Origin: Oribacterium sp.
GTDB lineage: Bacteria > Bacillota_A > Clostridia > Lachnospirales > Lachnospiraceae
Reading direction: 5' to 3'
NCBI GenBank assembly: GCA_017940955.1
Contig: JAGAXP010000097.1
Coordinates: forward strand, 1-42,662
Length of the DNA stretch: 42,662 bases
How positions within the stretch are numbered: position 1 is the first letter of the stretch; every line of letters starts with the position of its first letter. The position numbers and the translations under genes were made by a program. Shown here one piece after another: positions 1 to 7,600 of this stretch. Below the pieces are notes generated by a model. It was not told the origin of the DNA. It worked only from the letters and a program-made list of their open reading frames with translations, and searched no databases.

Positions 1-35
1 ACAAAGATTTACCATGGGGAGGTGCAATCAGATGA
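1..35 (+). CDS. citD: Citrate lyase acyl carrier protein, 3' end only (partial)
   Basis: Only the last codons are in the window. Reading from base 3, the frame gives K-D-L-P-W-G-G-A-I-R and a TGA at 33-35. CitD proteins commonly end in a Leu-Pro-Trp segment, and citD normally sits directly before citE. The stop overlaps the citE start in an ATGA arrangement, which suggests translational coupling. CitD is the small carrier that holds the phosphoribosyl-dephospho-CoA prosthetic group. The call rests on ten residues plus gene order, so it is moderate. Confidence 0.6.
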   Translation, partial: KDLPWGGAIR

Positions 36-937
36 TCGAGAATCCTAACAAGAAAAGATTAAGAAGATCCATGATGTTCCTGAATGCACAGAAGCCTTCA
101 CTTATCAAGGATCCGTACATTTACAAGATTGACTCCCTCATGCTTGACCTTGAGGATGCCGTAGCTGTTACTGCAAAGGATACAGCAAGATTTTCTCTTT
201 ATCACGCTCTTAAGACCATTGATTACAGAGGATCAGAGAGAGTAGTTCGTATCAACGGACTCGATACAGATCTTTGGGAAGAGGATATCCGTGTCTGCGT
301 AGCAGGCGGAGCTGATGTTATCCGTATCCCTAAGACTGAGGATGCAGCTATGGTTCGTGCCGTAGAGGAAAAGATCGTTGCAGCTGAGGAAGAGTTCAAC
401 CGTGAGCCGGGATCAACTCTTATCATGTCAGCTCTCGAGTCCTGCAAGGGCGTTATGAATGCTTATGAAGTATGTACTTCATCAGACCGTATGATCGGTG
501 TAGCTCTTTCAGGTGGTGACTATACAAAGGATCTTCAGACACGTATCACCGGAACAGGTGTAGAGCTCATGGGTGCCCGTCAGCAGATGATCATCGCGGC
601 TCGTGCAGCAGGTGTTCAGTGTTTCGATACAGTTTGGACCAATCTTGACGATATGGAAGGTTTCCGTAAGGAAGTTCAGATGATCCATGATATGGGATTT
701 GACGGAAAGTCATGTATCAACCCACGTCAGATCGACATAGTTCATGATATTTATACCCCTACTCAGAAGGAGATCATCTTCTCAGAGAAGGTTATCAAGG
801 AAATCGATGACAAGAAAGCTAAGGGCATCGGTGTATTCACTGTTGACGGAAAGATGATCGACATCGCTTTCTATGATGGTGCTAAGAGAAACATCATGCT
901 TGCAAAGGCTGCCGGAGTTTATAAGGGGGATCTGTAA
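32..937 (+). CDS. citE: Citrate lyase beta subunit (citryl-ACP lyase)
   Basis: This is the beta subunit of citrate lyase. It cleaves citryl-ACP to acetyl-ACP and oxaloacetate in the cytoplasm. The 301-aa protein is of normal CitE length and belongs to the HpcH/HpaI aldolase family. The N-terminal LDLEDAV segment is the family's acidic metal/substrate motif, and the GKSCINPRQI segment near residue 230 is also typical. The start at 32 is preferred over the upstream ATG at 14 because GGGGAGGTG (16-24) is a strong ribosome site seven bases before it and the ATG overlaps the preceding stop. It is followed two bases after its stop by citF. Confidence 0.95.
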   Translation: MIENPNKKRLRRSMMFLNAQKPSLIKDPYIYKIDSLMLDLEDAVAVTAKDTARFSLYHALKTIDYRGSERVVRINGLDTDLWEEDIRVCVAGGADVIRIPKTEDAAMVRAVEEKIVAAEEEFNREPGSTLIMSALESCKGVMNAYEVCTSSDRMIGVALSGGDYTKDLQTRITGTGVELMGARQQMIIAARAAGVQCFDTVWTNLDDMEGFRKEVQMIHDMGFDGKSCINPRQIDIVHDIYTPTQKEIIFSEKVIKEIDDKKAKGIGVFTVDGKMIDIAFYDGAKRNIMLAKAAGVYKGDL

Positions 938-939
938 TT

Positions 940-2502
940 ATGATTAATGCAGTTGGTAGAGATATACCTGATGAAATCTTAAAGGCAACAGGTAAAGAAG
1001 TATTCCAGGGTACTCATCATTTCGACGGCTATGAGTATCAGACAGCTTCACATAAAGTAAAGTGCGTTATCAATTCAAACGGAACAAAGCTTGTTGACAG
1101 CATTCATGACGTACTGGTTAAGTGCGGAATCAAGGATGGCATGACACTTTCATTCCATCATCATTTCCGTAACGGTGATAAGGTTCTCAATATGGTTATG
1201 GAAGAAGTTCATAACATGGGTATCAAGAACATCACCGTTTGTGCTTCATCACTTGGAAGCCAGAATGATCCTATAGTATATATGCTTGATGACGGAACCA
1301 TCACAGAGATCCAGTCATCAGGTGTTCGCGGACAGATCGGTAAGGCAATTTCTGAGGGAAGACTTAAGGGTCTTGCTATCATGCGTTCACACGGTGCCCG
1401 TTCAAGAGCTATCGAGAGCGGTGAGACACATATCGATATAGCATTTATCGGTGCTCCTACAGCCGATGAGTACGGTAACCTCAATGCTAACGGCGGTAAG
1501 GCTGACTGTGGTGTTCTTTCATACGCAGCTGCAGATGCTATGTATGCTGACCGTGTAGTTGCTATCACAGATACACTTGTACCGTTCCCTAACCTTCCTG
1601 CACAGATCACTCAGACCTATGTTGATTATGTAGTTAAGGTTGATGAGATCGGTGATCCTACAAAGATTGCTACAGGTGCTGCAAAGCCTACAACAGATCA
1701 GAGAAAGCTTCTCATGGCTAAGTACTGCACAGATTTCGTAGTGGCTACTCCTTACTTCAAGGAAGGCTTCTCATATCAGACAGGTGTCGGCGGAGCTTCT
1801 ATCGCTTCCACTAAGTTCCTTGCTGAGATCATGAGAGAGAAGAACATTCACATGTCCTTCGGTGTAGGCGGTATCGCTAAGCCAATGTGTGATCTTCTTG
1901 AGGAAGGTCTTATCAAGACTCTTGTAGATACACAGGATTTCGATCAGGACGCTATCAAGTCCGTTGCAACAAATCCTAACCATCACTACATCACAGCAAG
2001 TGAGTATGCAGATCCTTTCAACAAGGGTGCTTATGTTAACAAGCTTGACTTCGTTATCCTTGCATCTCTTGAGGTTGATACACACTTCAACTGTAACGTA
2101 GTAGTAGGTTCTGACGGTGTTATCACAGGTGCCCAGGGCGGACATCCTGATACAGCTGCCGGTGCTAAGTGCACAATCGTTATCGCACCTATCATGCAGG
2201 GAAGAATTCCTACAATCTGCACCGATTGTACAACTGTTACAACTCCGGGTGAGGACGTTGACGTTGTTGTTACCGATTACGGTATCGCAATCAATCCAAG
2301 AAGAACAGACCTTATCGAAGCTACAAAGGATAAGGGACTTCCTATCAAGACTATCGAAGAGCTCAGAGACATTGCTTACAGCATCACAGGCGAGCCTGAG
2401 AAGGTTCAGTTCGGTGACCGTGTAGTAGGTATCATCGAGGGCCGTGACGGAACCATCATGGATGTTGTTCGAGAGATCAAGCCTTTTGAGTTTAAGGACT
2501 GA
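940..2502 (+). CDS. citF: Citrate lyase alpha subunit (citrate:acetyl-ACP transferase)
   Basis: The alpha subunit transfers citrate onto the acyl carrier protein, releasing acetate, so that CitE can cleave citryl-ACP. The 520-aa length matches the family. Features seen include the glycine-rich GVRGQIGKAI segment, the IGAPTADEYGNLNANGG CoA-transferase-like segment, and a conserved C-terminal region with IAINPRR. The gene begins two bases after the citE stop and is clearly co-transcribed with it. A strong hairpin terminator follows about 40 bases after the stop, so citDEF forms a unit apart from citX and citG. Confidence 0.96.
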   Translation: MINAVGRDIPDEILKATGKEVFQGTHHFDGYEYQTASHKVKCVINSNGTKLVDSIHDVLVKCGIKDGMTLSFHHHFRNGDKVLNMVMEEVHNMGIKNITVCASSLGSQNDPIVYMLDDGTITEIQSSGVRGQIGKAISEGRLKGLAIMRSHGARSRAIESGETHIDIAFIGAPTADEYGNLNANGGKADCGVLSYAAADAMYADRVVAITDTLVPFPNLPAQITQTYVDYVVKVDEIGDPTKIATGAAKPTTDQRKLLMAKYCTDFVVATPYFKEGFSYQTGVGGASIASTKFLAEIMREKNIHMSFGVGGIAKPMCDLLEEGLIKTLVDTQDFDQDAIKSVATNPNHHYITASEYADPFNKGAYVNKLDFVILASLEVDTHFNCNVVVGSDGVITGAQGGHPDTAAGAKCTIVIAPIMQGRIPTICTDCTTVTTPGEDVDVVVTDYGIAINPRRTDLIEATKDKGLPIKTIEELRDIAYSITGEPEKVQFGDRVVGIIEGRDGTIMDVVREIKPFEFKD

Positions 2503-2544
2503 TATTTGAAGAATAGGTTATAAAACTATACATTAATAAAAGTG

Positions 2545-2590
2545 ACGTTGTGATGGTCTTAGGGATACATCACAACGTCTTTATTTTGTA
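2545..2590 (+). terminator. Rho-independent terminator after citF
   Basis: ACGTTGTGATG (2545-2555) and CATCACAACGT (2568-2578) form a perfect 11-bp stem with a 12-base loop. The T-rich tail CTTTATTTT follows. It ends the citDEF message and separates it from citX. Confidence 0.88.
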
Positions 2591-2659
2591 TAATGATACT
2601 AAGTGTTATGAATTCTATATTTCTCCTGTGTTTACAAAAAGGTGGAATATAGAATTCAT
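2589..2659 (+). promoter_or_regulatory. Possible citX/citG promoter with long palindrome
   Basis: A TATAAT hexamer at 2589-2594, with no clear -35 partner, is followed by a near-perfect inverted repeat. ATGAATTCTATATT (2608-2621) pairs with its complement at 2646-2659 across a spacer of about 24 bases. No T-run follows the second arm, so it is unlikely to be a terminator. An operator placed at the start of a citXG transcript, or a 5' leader hairpin, fits best. Seen: the palindrome and -10-like hexamer. Inferred: the function. Confidence 0.45.
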
Positions 2660-2747
2660 GATACGCCCCACATGGAACACTTAAGGACGGGCTTAAGGTC
2701 CGGGAATGCGGAATGTAAGAAAAAGGTGTGGCTTAGGAGGATGGAAA

Positions 2748-3287
2748 ATGCCGGAAATACTGGATTATGATCATGAGGTTACTGTACCTGAAATGATGGA
2801 AGCAAGGGATCACAGAGTTGAAATGCAGAGAAGTATCATAGAAAAAACCGGATTTCCCGTAATATGTTTTATGCTCAATGTTCCCGGCCCCCACAAAGTG
2901 TCAGAGGATTTTTCGTGGGCATTCCATGAAGGAGTCATCAGGATTAAAAATAAACTTCTGGAGCATGACTTAAGAATCGTGTATGAGGAAACAGAGGAAT
3001 ACGTAACCGGATATGTTTTTTATGCTTCTGTCGACAGTAACTCTGTAAATATTAAGAAAGCCATGTGTGAGATAGAAGAGGTGGACAGGCTTGGCCGTAT
3101 TTATGACATTGATGTGATAAAAACCGACGGGACAAAGGTCAGCCGTGAGGAGTTTGGAATGGGTCCCAGAAAGTGTCTTATGTGTGAGGAAGAAGCCCAT
3201 TTTTGCGCAAGGAACAGGTCCCACAAGGTCAGTGAAATGGTAGAAGAGATAAAAAGGATTATCAGGAATGCAAAAGTTCATGAGTGA
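2748..3287 (+). CDS. citX: Holo-citrate lyase synthase CitX
   Basis: CitX attaches the phosphoribosyl-dephospho-CoA group to the apo acyl carrier protein of citrate lyase. The 179-aa product carries the family signature in its C-terminal half: a DIDV segment, a conserved Arg-Glu-Glu-Phe-Gly, then RKCLMCEEEAHFCARNRSH, in which the CxxC pair and the CAR segment are conserved. The start at 2748 is chosen because AGGAGG at 2735-2740 lies seven bases upstream; a longer frame from 2706 lacks such a site. It is followed by citG, with which it completes cofactor loading. Confidence 0.92.
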   Translation: MPEILDYDHEVTVPEMMEARDHRVEMQRSIIEKTGFPVICFMLNVPGPHKVSEDFSWAFHEGVIRIKNKLLEHDLRIVYEETEEYVTGYVFYASVDSNSVNIKKAMCEIEEVDRLGRIYDIDVIKTDGTKVSREEFGMGPRKCLMCEEEAHFCARNRSHKVSEMVEEIKRIIRNAKVHE

Positions 3288-3329
3288 AAAAAATAATCTG
3301 ATTCTATTTACAAGTGTAAGATTGTATAT

Positions 3330-4580
3330 ATGAACTTTGTTAAGGACTGTAAAAGCTGGGATGATACTGATATGCAACATGGCAATGATAATGAAGCTAA
3401 AAACTATAAAGAGCTAGGGGAGCTAGTCGGATGGTATGTGCGTAATGCTCTGCTTGGGGAGGTTTATGCAACCCCCAAGCCCGGGCTTGTGGACAGAAGA
3501 GATACAGGCGCCCACAAGGATATGACCTTTGAGACGTTTCTGGCCAGCACTGAAGCTATAACGCCTTATCTTGTAGAAATGTTCAGGCAGGGACTGAATC
3601 ATCAATGCTGTGAAAAATCAGATCCCGTTATTTTCGGGAACCCGGATGATATTAAAACAAAAACTCATTCAGGTTTGGTTGACTCAGGTGCTGAAATAAT
3701 CACAGACGAAGAATTGGTTTTCTTAAATATTAGAAAAACCGGAATTGAGGCGGAAAAAGCAATGTATGCTGCCACGGGTAATGTCAACACCCATAAAGGT
3801 ATGATTTTTACTATGGGGATACTTCTTGCCGCAGCAGGCATAAATGCAGGGAGAAGGTTATTCCATGAAGCATGTGATAATGAGACAGAGCCTGATGAAA
3901 GAAGCTTTTTCGTGAAAGATAAAACTGTCAGAGATGATGAATCAGGAACAGAAAAAATCCTCAGAGATGATAAATCAGATACAGCTAAAAGGCTTTTTGA
4001 TATATCTGAGATCCTCGAGACCGGAAAGTGTATGTCAGCCCGGATTCTTGAGAGAGATTTCAAAGAGATGGAAAAACGTGAGCCGAAATCCCATGGCGAA
4101 AAGCTTTACCATAAATACGGAGAAAAAGGTATCCGGGGTCAGGCCATGGAGGGCTTTCCTATCATCCGGGATATAGGCATACCTGCCATGAGAAAGTTTA
4201 TGAATATTTCCGGGGACATGAAACTTCAAAGTGAGATTGCCGGGGTTGCGGCATTGAGAACCGACCTCCTTGAAGATGAAGGAAACATGCGGGATGAGCA
4301 TTATGAAAATGCCGTAAACATTAGCACCCTCATGGCCATCATGTCGGAGCTCAGGGATACCAATGTTCTCACCAGGAGCTCTTATGAAGAAATGGAATGG
4401 CTAAGGGCGGAAAGCGACAAAATCGTTAAGCTGGGAGCGGCTTTCAGTGAAGAAGGACTTTCGGCAATTGAGGAACTTAATGTAAAATGTATTGAGAAGA
4501 ATATAAGTCCCGGCGGGGCGGCGGATATTCTTGCTGTAACCATATTACTATTAAAGCTGGAGGGGATTAGTTATGTATGA
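3330..4580 (+). CDS. citG: Triphosphoribosyl-dephospho-CoA synthase CitG, enlarged
   Basis: CitG makes the citrate lyase cofactor precursor from ATP and dephospho-CoA. Conserved parts are the N-terminal ALLGEVYATPKPGLVDR segment, TGNVNTHKG near residue 150, GEKGIRGQAMEGFP near residue 265, and a C-terminal SPGGAADILAVTILLL segment. At 416 aa it is well above the usual size of about 290. The extra length lies in two low-complexity acidic or charged insertions (roughly residues 88-120 and 178-222). The second contains a 33-base tandem duplication at 3928-3993. The exact start is uncertain because no strong ribosome site precedes 3330. The 3' end overlaps the next gene by 8 bases. Confidence 0.9.
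   Translation: MNFVKDCKSWDDTDMQHGNDNEAKNYKELGELVGWYVRNALLGEVYATPKPGLVDRRDTGAHKDMTFETFLASTEAITPYLVEMFRQGLNHQCCEKSDPVIFGNPDDIKTKTHSGLVDSGAEIITDEELVFLNIRKTGIEAEKAMYAATGNVNTHKGMIFTMGILLAAAGINAGRRLFHEACDNETEPDERSFFVKDKTVRDDESGTEKILRDDKSDTAKRLFDISEILETGKCMSARILERDFKEMEKREPKSHGEKLYHKYGEKGIRGQAMEGFPIIRDIGIPAMRKFMNISGDMKLQSEIAGVAALRTDLLEDEGNMRDEHYENAVNISTLMAIMSELRDTNVLTRSSYEEMEWLRAESDKIVKLGAAFSEEGLSAIEELNVKCIEKNISPGGAADILAVTILLLKLEGISYV
3928..3993 (+). repeat. 33-bp tandem duplication inside citG
   Basis: Two adjacent 33-base units, 3928-3960 and 3961-3993, both start TCAGAGATGAT and encode VRDDESGTEKI and LRDDKSDTAKR. The copies have diverged but stay in frame. They lie in a charged insertion outside the conserved CitG core, so they probably form a tolerated linker. 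Confidence 0.75.
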
Positions 4581-6438
4581 GTGCCCGAATTGCGGTGGAG
4601 ATCTGAGATTTGACATACCTTCACAGATGCTTAAATGTGAGCATTGTGATACCACATATGACCCTTATTCCGTCGAAAAGGAACAGGATGCTGAAGAGCG
4701 CACGGTTGAAGTACATCCAGAAGAGTCAGGCGTGGGTGATTACACCGGAGAGAGTGCAGATTCCGGTGCAGTTTCTGAAACAGGAGCTTCAAAGAGTGCA
4801 GAGCCGGACAAGGCTTCGGATGCAGAAGCCTCAAAGAGTACAGAGCCGGCCGAGGCTTCGGGTATAGAAGCCTCAGGGGAAGCAGGAAACGGAAAAAATG
4901 GGCGTGTCATGAAGATGACCATATTTTCCTGTAAGAGCTGCGGGGCGGAAATATCAAGTACCAATCTGAGTGCGGCGGGATTCTGCAGCTACTGCGGACA
5001 GCCGGCGGTGTTCTCCTCAAGGATCAGTAACGAGAGAAGACCGGAGAAGATCATTCCCTTTAAAATTGATAAAGCTGCCTGCAAGGATAAGTTCGTGAAG
5101 AGGATGAAGGGGGCGATTTATGCTCCTAAGGAGCTTACAGACCCGGAGGCTTTATCCGGATTTGTAGGCATTTACATGCCATACTGGGTATATGGTTTTT
5201 CTGTTGGGCCTCAGGCAGTGGTACCGGTTTCCAAGTCCAGGATGGAGGGCAGGTACGAGATTACGGACAAGTACAATCTCACCATGGATGTTAATGGTTT
5301 ATTTGACGGAATTGCCTTCGATGCCTCCAGCTCTTTTGATGACCATATCGCAGACGTGATAGCACCTTACAGTGCCAAAGATATGGTGGAATTTACACCA
5401 TCCTTCCTGTGCGGTTTCTATGCGGATGTCCCGGATGTGCCTTCAGATGTCTACAGGGATGATGCGGAGGTTTACGTTTTGCAGCATACCTTCGATATGA
5501 TCGATCGGGAATGCAAAAAGAAGGGCTTTGACAGAGACAATCTGGGTTCTGGTGTCATCAAAGCAGAGGAAGTGGTTAATCTTAAGTACAACGGGGAAAA
5601 GGAAGCGATGCTTCCGGTCTGGTTCCTGACCTACAGGAAGGGAGACCGTGTATGTTATTCGGTTATGAATGGTGTTACGGGAAAAATCTCCGCGGATATC
5701 CCGGTGGATTTCAAGTCCTTCTACATTGCCTCATTTCTGATGGCCATCCCTATCTTTATCCTCCTTAACCTGCAGTTTACCATCACGCCGAAATCAGTGC
5801 TTATTTTCTCACTTATCATGGCGATGGTGACAGGAATCCTGTATCTGAAAGAAATAGACAAGATTGAGAAGCAGGAGGACCCTACGGAAGACCAGGGTTA
5901 TGTTGCCGCAAGATGCAGGGGAGTCTTTAAGGACGGCTCAAAGGTGGAGTCCAATGCCTACAAAGAGTTCAAGAACAAAACAGGTGGTAAGAAGGAGCTT
6001 CAGACGGGAGGCTGCGGTACCATCATCGGATATCTGGTCATGGCGTACTGGGGACTTGAAGTAGTCCTGGGTGTAATATTCGTAGTGATGGAGTATTGGT
6101 TTATAGTTGTGGGTATCCTTTTTGTCATTGGAATCATTGTACTCATTATCTATATGACTGACAGCAAAAAGGCTTCCAAGGCGAAGGCTGCCGGAGACAA
6201 GAAGGCAGCTAAAAAATACAGCTACACAGAGATGGCGGGAGTTATAGCCGGACTTGTGATATCGGTTGTGGTGCTTTTATGGAATCCTGTTGAAGATATA
6301 ATTTTTTATGCAGCAAGTACCGTGGCTTTTGCAGGAATAGTTTATACCATTACAGGAATAATCAAGAAATACAATATCCTGTCCACGCATCCCATACCGG
6401 AGTACTTTGACAGGGAAGGAGGTAACATTCATGCTTAA
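4573..6438 (+). CDS. Membrane protein with two zinc ribbons
   Basis: The 621-aa protein starts with a CPNC...CEHC zinc ribbon (Cys 4, 7, 22, 25). A linker rich in Ala, Ser and Glu (about residues 45-110) follows, and then a second ribbon CKSC...CSYC. A soluble middle region of about 250 residues leads to three pairs of hydrophobic segments near residues 380-425, 480-530 and 560-600, suggesting six membrane spans. Similar proteins are annotated as TFIIB-type zinc-ribbon membrane proteins of unknown function and are often next to a TPM-domain gene, as here. It overlaps citG by 8 bases and the next ATG lies just before its stop, so it is cotranscribed with the citrate lyase genes. No known link to citrate lyase exists. 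Confidence 0.8.
   Translation: MYECPNCGGDLRFDIPSQMLKCEHCDTTYDPYSVEKEQDAEERTVEVHPEESGVGDYTGESADSGAVSETGASKSAEPDKASDAEASKSTEPAEASGIEASGEAGNGKNGRVMKMTIFSCKSCGAEISSTNLSAAGFCSYCGQPAVFSSRISNERRPEKIIPFKIDKAACKDKFVKRMKGAIYAPKELTDPEALSGFVGIYMPYWVYGFSVGPQAVVPVSKSRMEGRYEITDKYNLTMDVNGLFDGIAFDASSSFDDHIADVIAPYSAKDMVEFTPSFLCGFYADVPDVPSDVYRDDAEVYVLQHTFDMIDRECKKKGFDRDNLGSGVIKAEEVVNLKYNGEKEAMLPVWFLTYRKGDRVCYSVMNGVTGKISADIPVDFKSFYIASFLMAIPIFILLNLQFTITPKSVLIFSLIMAMVTGILYLKEIDKIEKQEDPTEDQGYVAARCRGVFKDGSKVESNAYKEFKNKTGGKKELQTGGCGTIIGYLVMAYWGLEVVLGVIFVVMEYWFIVVGILFVIGIIVLIIYMTDSKKASKAKAAGDKKAAKKYSYTEMAGVIAGLVISVVVLLWNPVEDIIFYAASTVAFAGIVYTITGIIKKYNILSTHPIPEYFDREGGNIHA
4786..4869 (+). repeat. 42-bp tandem duplication in the zinc-ribbon protein linker
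   Basis: Two in-frame 42-base units (4786-4827 and 4828-4869) each encode a 14-residue block beginning ASKS(A/T)EP and ending in E. A partial third unit begins at 4870. The repeat forms part of the disordered Ala/Ser/Glu linker between the two zinc ribbons. Confidence 0.75.
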
Positions 6439-7336
6439 AAATAAATCAAAGCTTTTGGGATTGTTACTTACTGATTTCACCCTGAGAAACTTTATGAAAC
6501 AGTATAAAGCAAATGAAGTGGCTATAAGGAACAACCGCTTCTCGGCTTTTGTGAGAGCTGTTTTCGGTATGCTTCTGCTGATATTCATATTTGCATCGGA
6601 AAGTCTTGCGGGAGAAGTGAAATATACAAACCCCGAGACACAATATGTGGTTTACATTGATGACGCTGCGGACCTCCTAACAGACGATGAGGAATATGAC
6701 CTTGTGGGTAAAATGACTGGCATTACGGAATACGGTAATGCTGCCTTCGTTACCAATGAAGAAGCCCACTCGAACTATACCTCCTACTATACTGAGGAAA
6801 GATATCAGGAGCTCTTTGACTGGGACAGCGGAACCATGTTCATGATCGACATGGCAGACAGAGAGATATTCATACACAGCGACGGAGAAGTCTACAGTAT
6901 TGTAAATAGCGACAGGGCAGAGACCATTACGGATAATGCCTACAGACTTGCAGGTAAGGGCGATTATTATGGATGTGCTTCCCTGGTTTTTGAACAGATA
7001 CAGAAGGTACTGGAAGGCGGACGCATTGCCCAGCCCATGAAGTACACCAGCAATGCTGTTCTCGCTATAATCCTTGCACTTCTTATAAACTACGGCCTTC
7101 TGGCATTTTCAAGAAGAGCCTACAAGAGAGAAATCAAGAGCGATGAGGTTCTGGTACATGCAGTGAACAGCTTCATTCTGGGCGCCAGTGTGGAATCGTT
7201 CCTGAGACAGACAAAGAGATACATCCCGCCATCCTCCAGCGGCGGAGGCGGACACTCCGGCGGCGGAGGCGGCCATCACAGCGGCGGTGGCGGCGGAGGC
7301 GGACACCACGGCGGCGGTGGTGGACATCGTTTTTAA
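6431..7336 (+). CDS. TPM-domain membrane protein with Gly/His-rich tail
   Basis: The 301-aa product has an N-terminal hydrophobic segment (about residues 43-62, ending near SLAGE). A TPM domain follows (about 75-205; YIDDAADLLTDDEEYDLVGK is typical of its start). Then come a second membrane span (about 215-235) and a tail of Gly, His and Ser repeats. The fold is related to YgcG/TPM proteins implicated in photosystem repair or as phosphatases, but the bacterial role is not settled. GGAAGGAGG directly before 6431 sets the start; it lies inside the end of the zinc-ribbon gene. The two are almost certainly translated together and probably act together in the membrane. The tail may bind metal. Confidence 0.8.
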   Translation: MLKNKSKLLGLLLTDFTLRNFMKQYKANEVAIRNNRFSAFVRAVFGMLLLIFIFASESLAGEVKYTNPETQYVVYIDDAADLLTDDEEYDLVGKMTGITEYGNAAFVTNEEAHSNYTSYYTEERYQELFDWDSGTMFMIDMADREIFIHSDGEVYSIVNSDRAETITDNAYRLAGKGDYYGCASLVFEQIQKVLEGGRIAQPMKYTSNAVLAIILALLINYGLLAFSRRAYKREIKSDEVLVHAVNSFILGASVESFLRQTKRYIPPSSSGGGGHSGGGGGHHSGGGGGGGHHGGGGGHRF

Positions 7337-7340
7337 GAGT

Positions 7341-7565
7341 GGAGGAGTTTTGCATCGGCAAAACGACCACCGACATGGGGATAGGAGAAAATGCCATTGA
7401 GATGCGCTTTGCGCAGGCATTTTCGTTTGATTTCGACGAGGTCGAAACCAGCCTCGCCGGCTGGATGGCATCCTCGTTTGGAGAAACGAGGATATATTCC
7501 CGAAGGGATCAAGTTCGGCCCTCCTTAGGTCGAACTTGACCTTGCGGAGCGCAGCGGGTACGGCC
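7341..7565 (+). repeat. Composite structured repeat B1 with inserted module A1
   Basis: The stretch between the TPM gene and citC is filled by hairpins. They are GTTTTGC/GCAAAAC (7347-7364), GAAAATGCC/GGCATTTTC enclosing TGCGC/GCGCA (7387-7424), TTTCGAC/GTCGAAA (7431-7447), CCAGCC/GGCTGG (7448-7464), ATCCTCGTTT/AAACGAGGAT (7470-7493), TCCC-GAA-GGGA (7498-7508) and a 12-bp stem at 7509-7539. The outer parts match the repeat at 27182-27304. The inner 7384-7476 part matches 25252-25345 in reverse orientation. No coding function is supported. Confidence 0.8.
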
Positions 7566-7600
7566 AACTAAACTATTTAATAAAAAAGGAATTACAAAAC

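Noticed and set aside
14..31. Upstream ATG as citE start
   Set aside because: It would place the ribosome site inside the gene; the ATG at 32 has proper spacing and overlaps the citD stop.
7109..7567. Minus-strand frames over the Gly/His codons and repeat B1
   Set aside because: They are produced by GC-rich repeat codons and hairpins, giving low-complexity Arg/Ala products.
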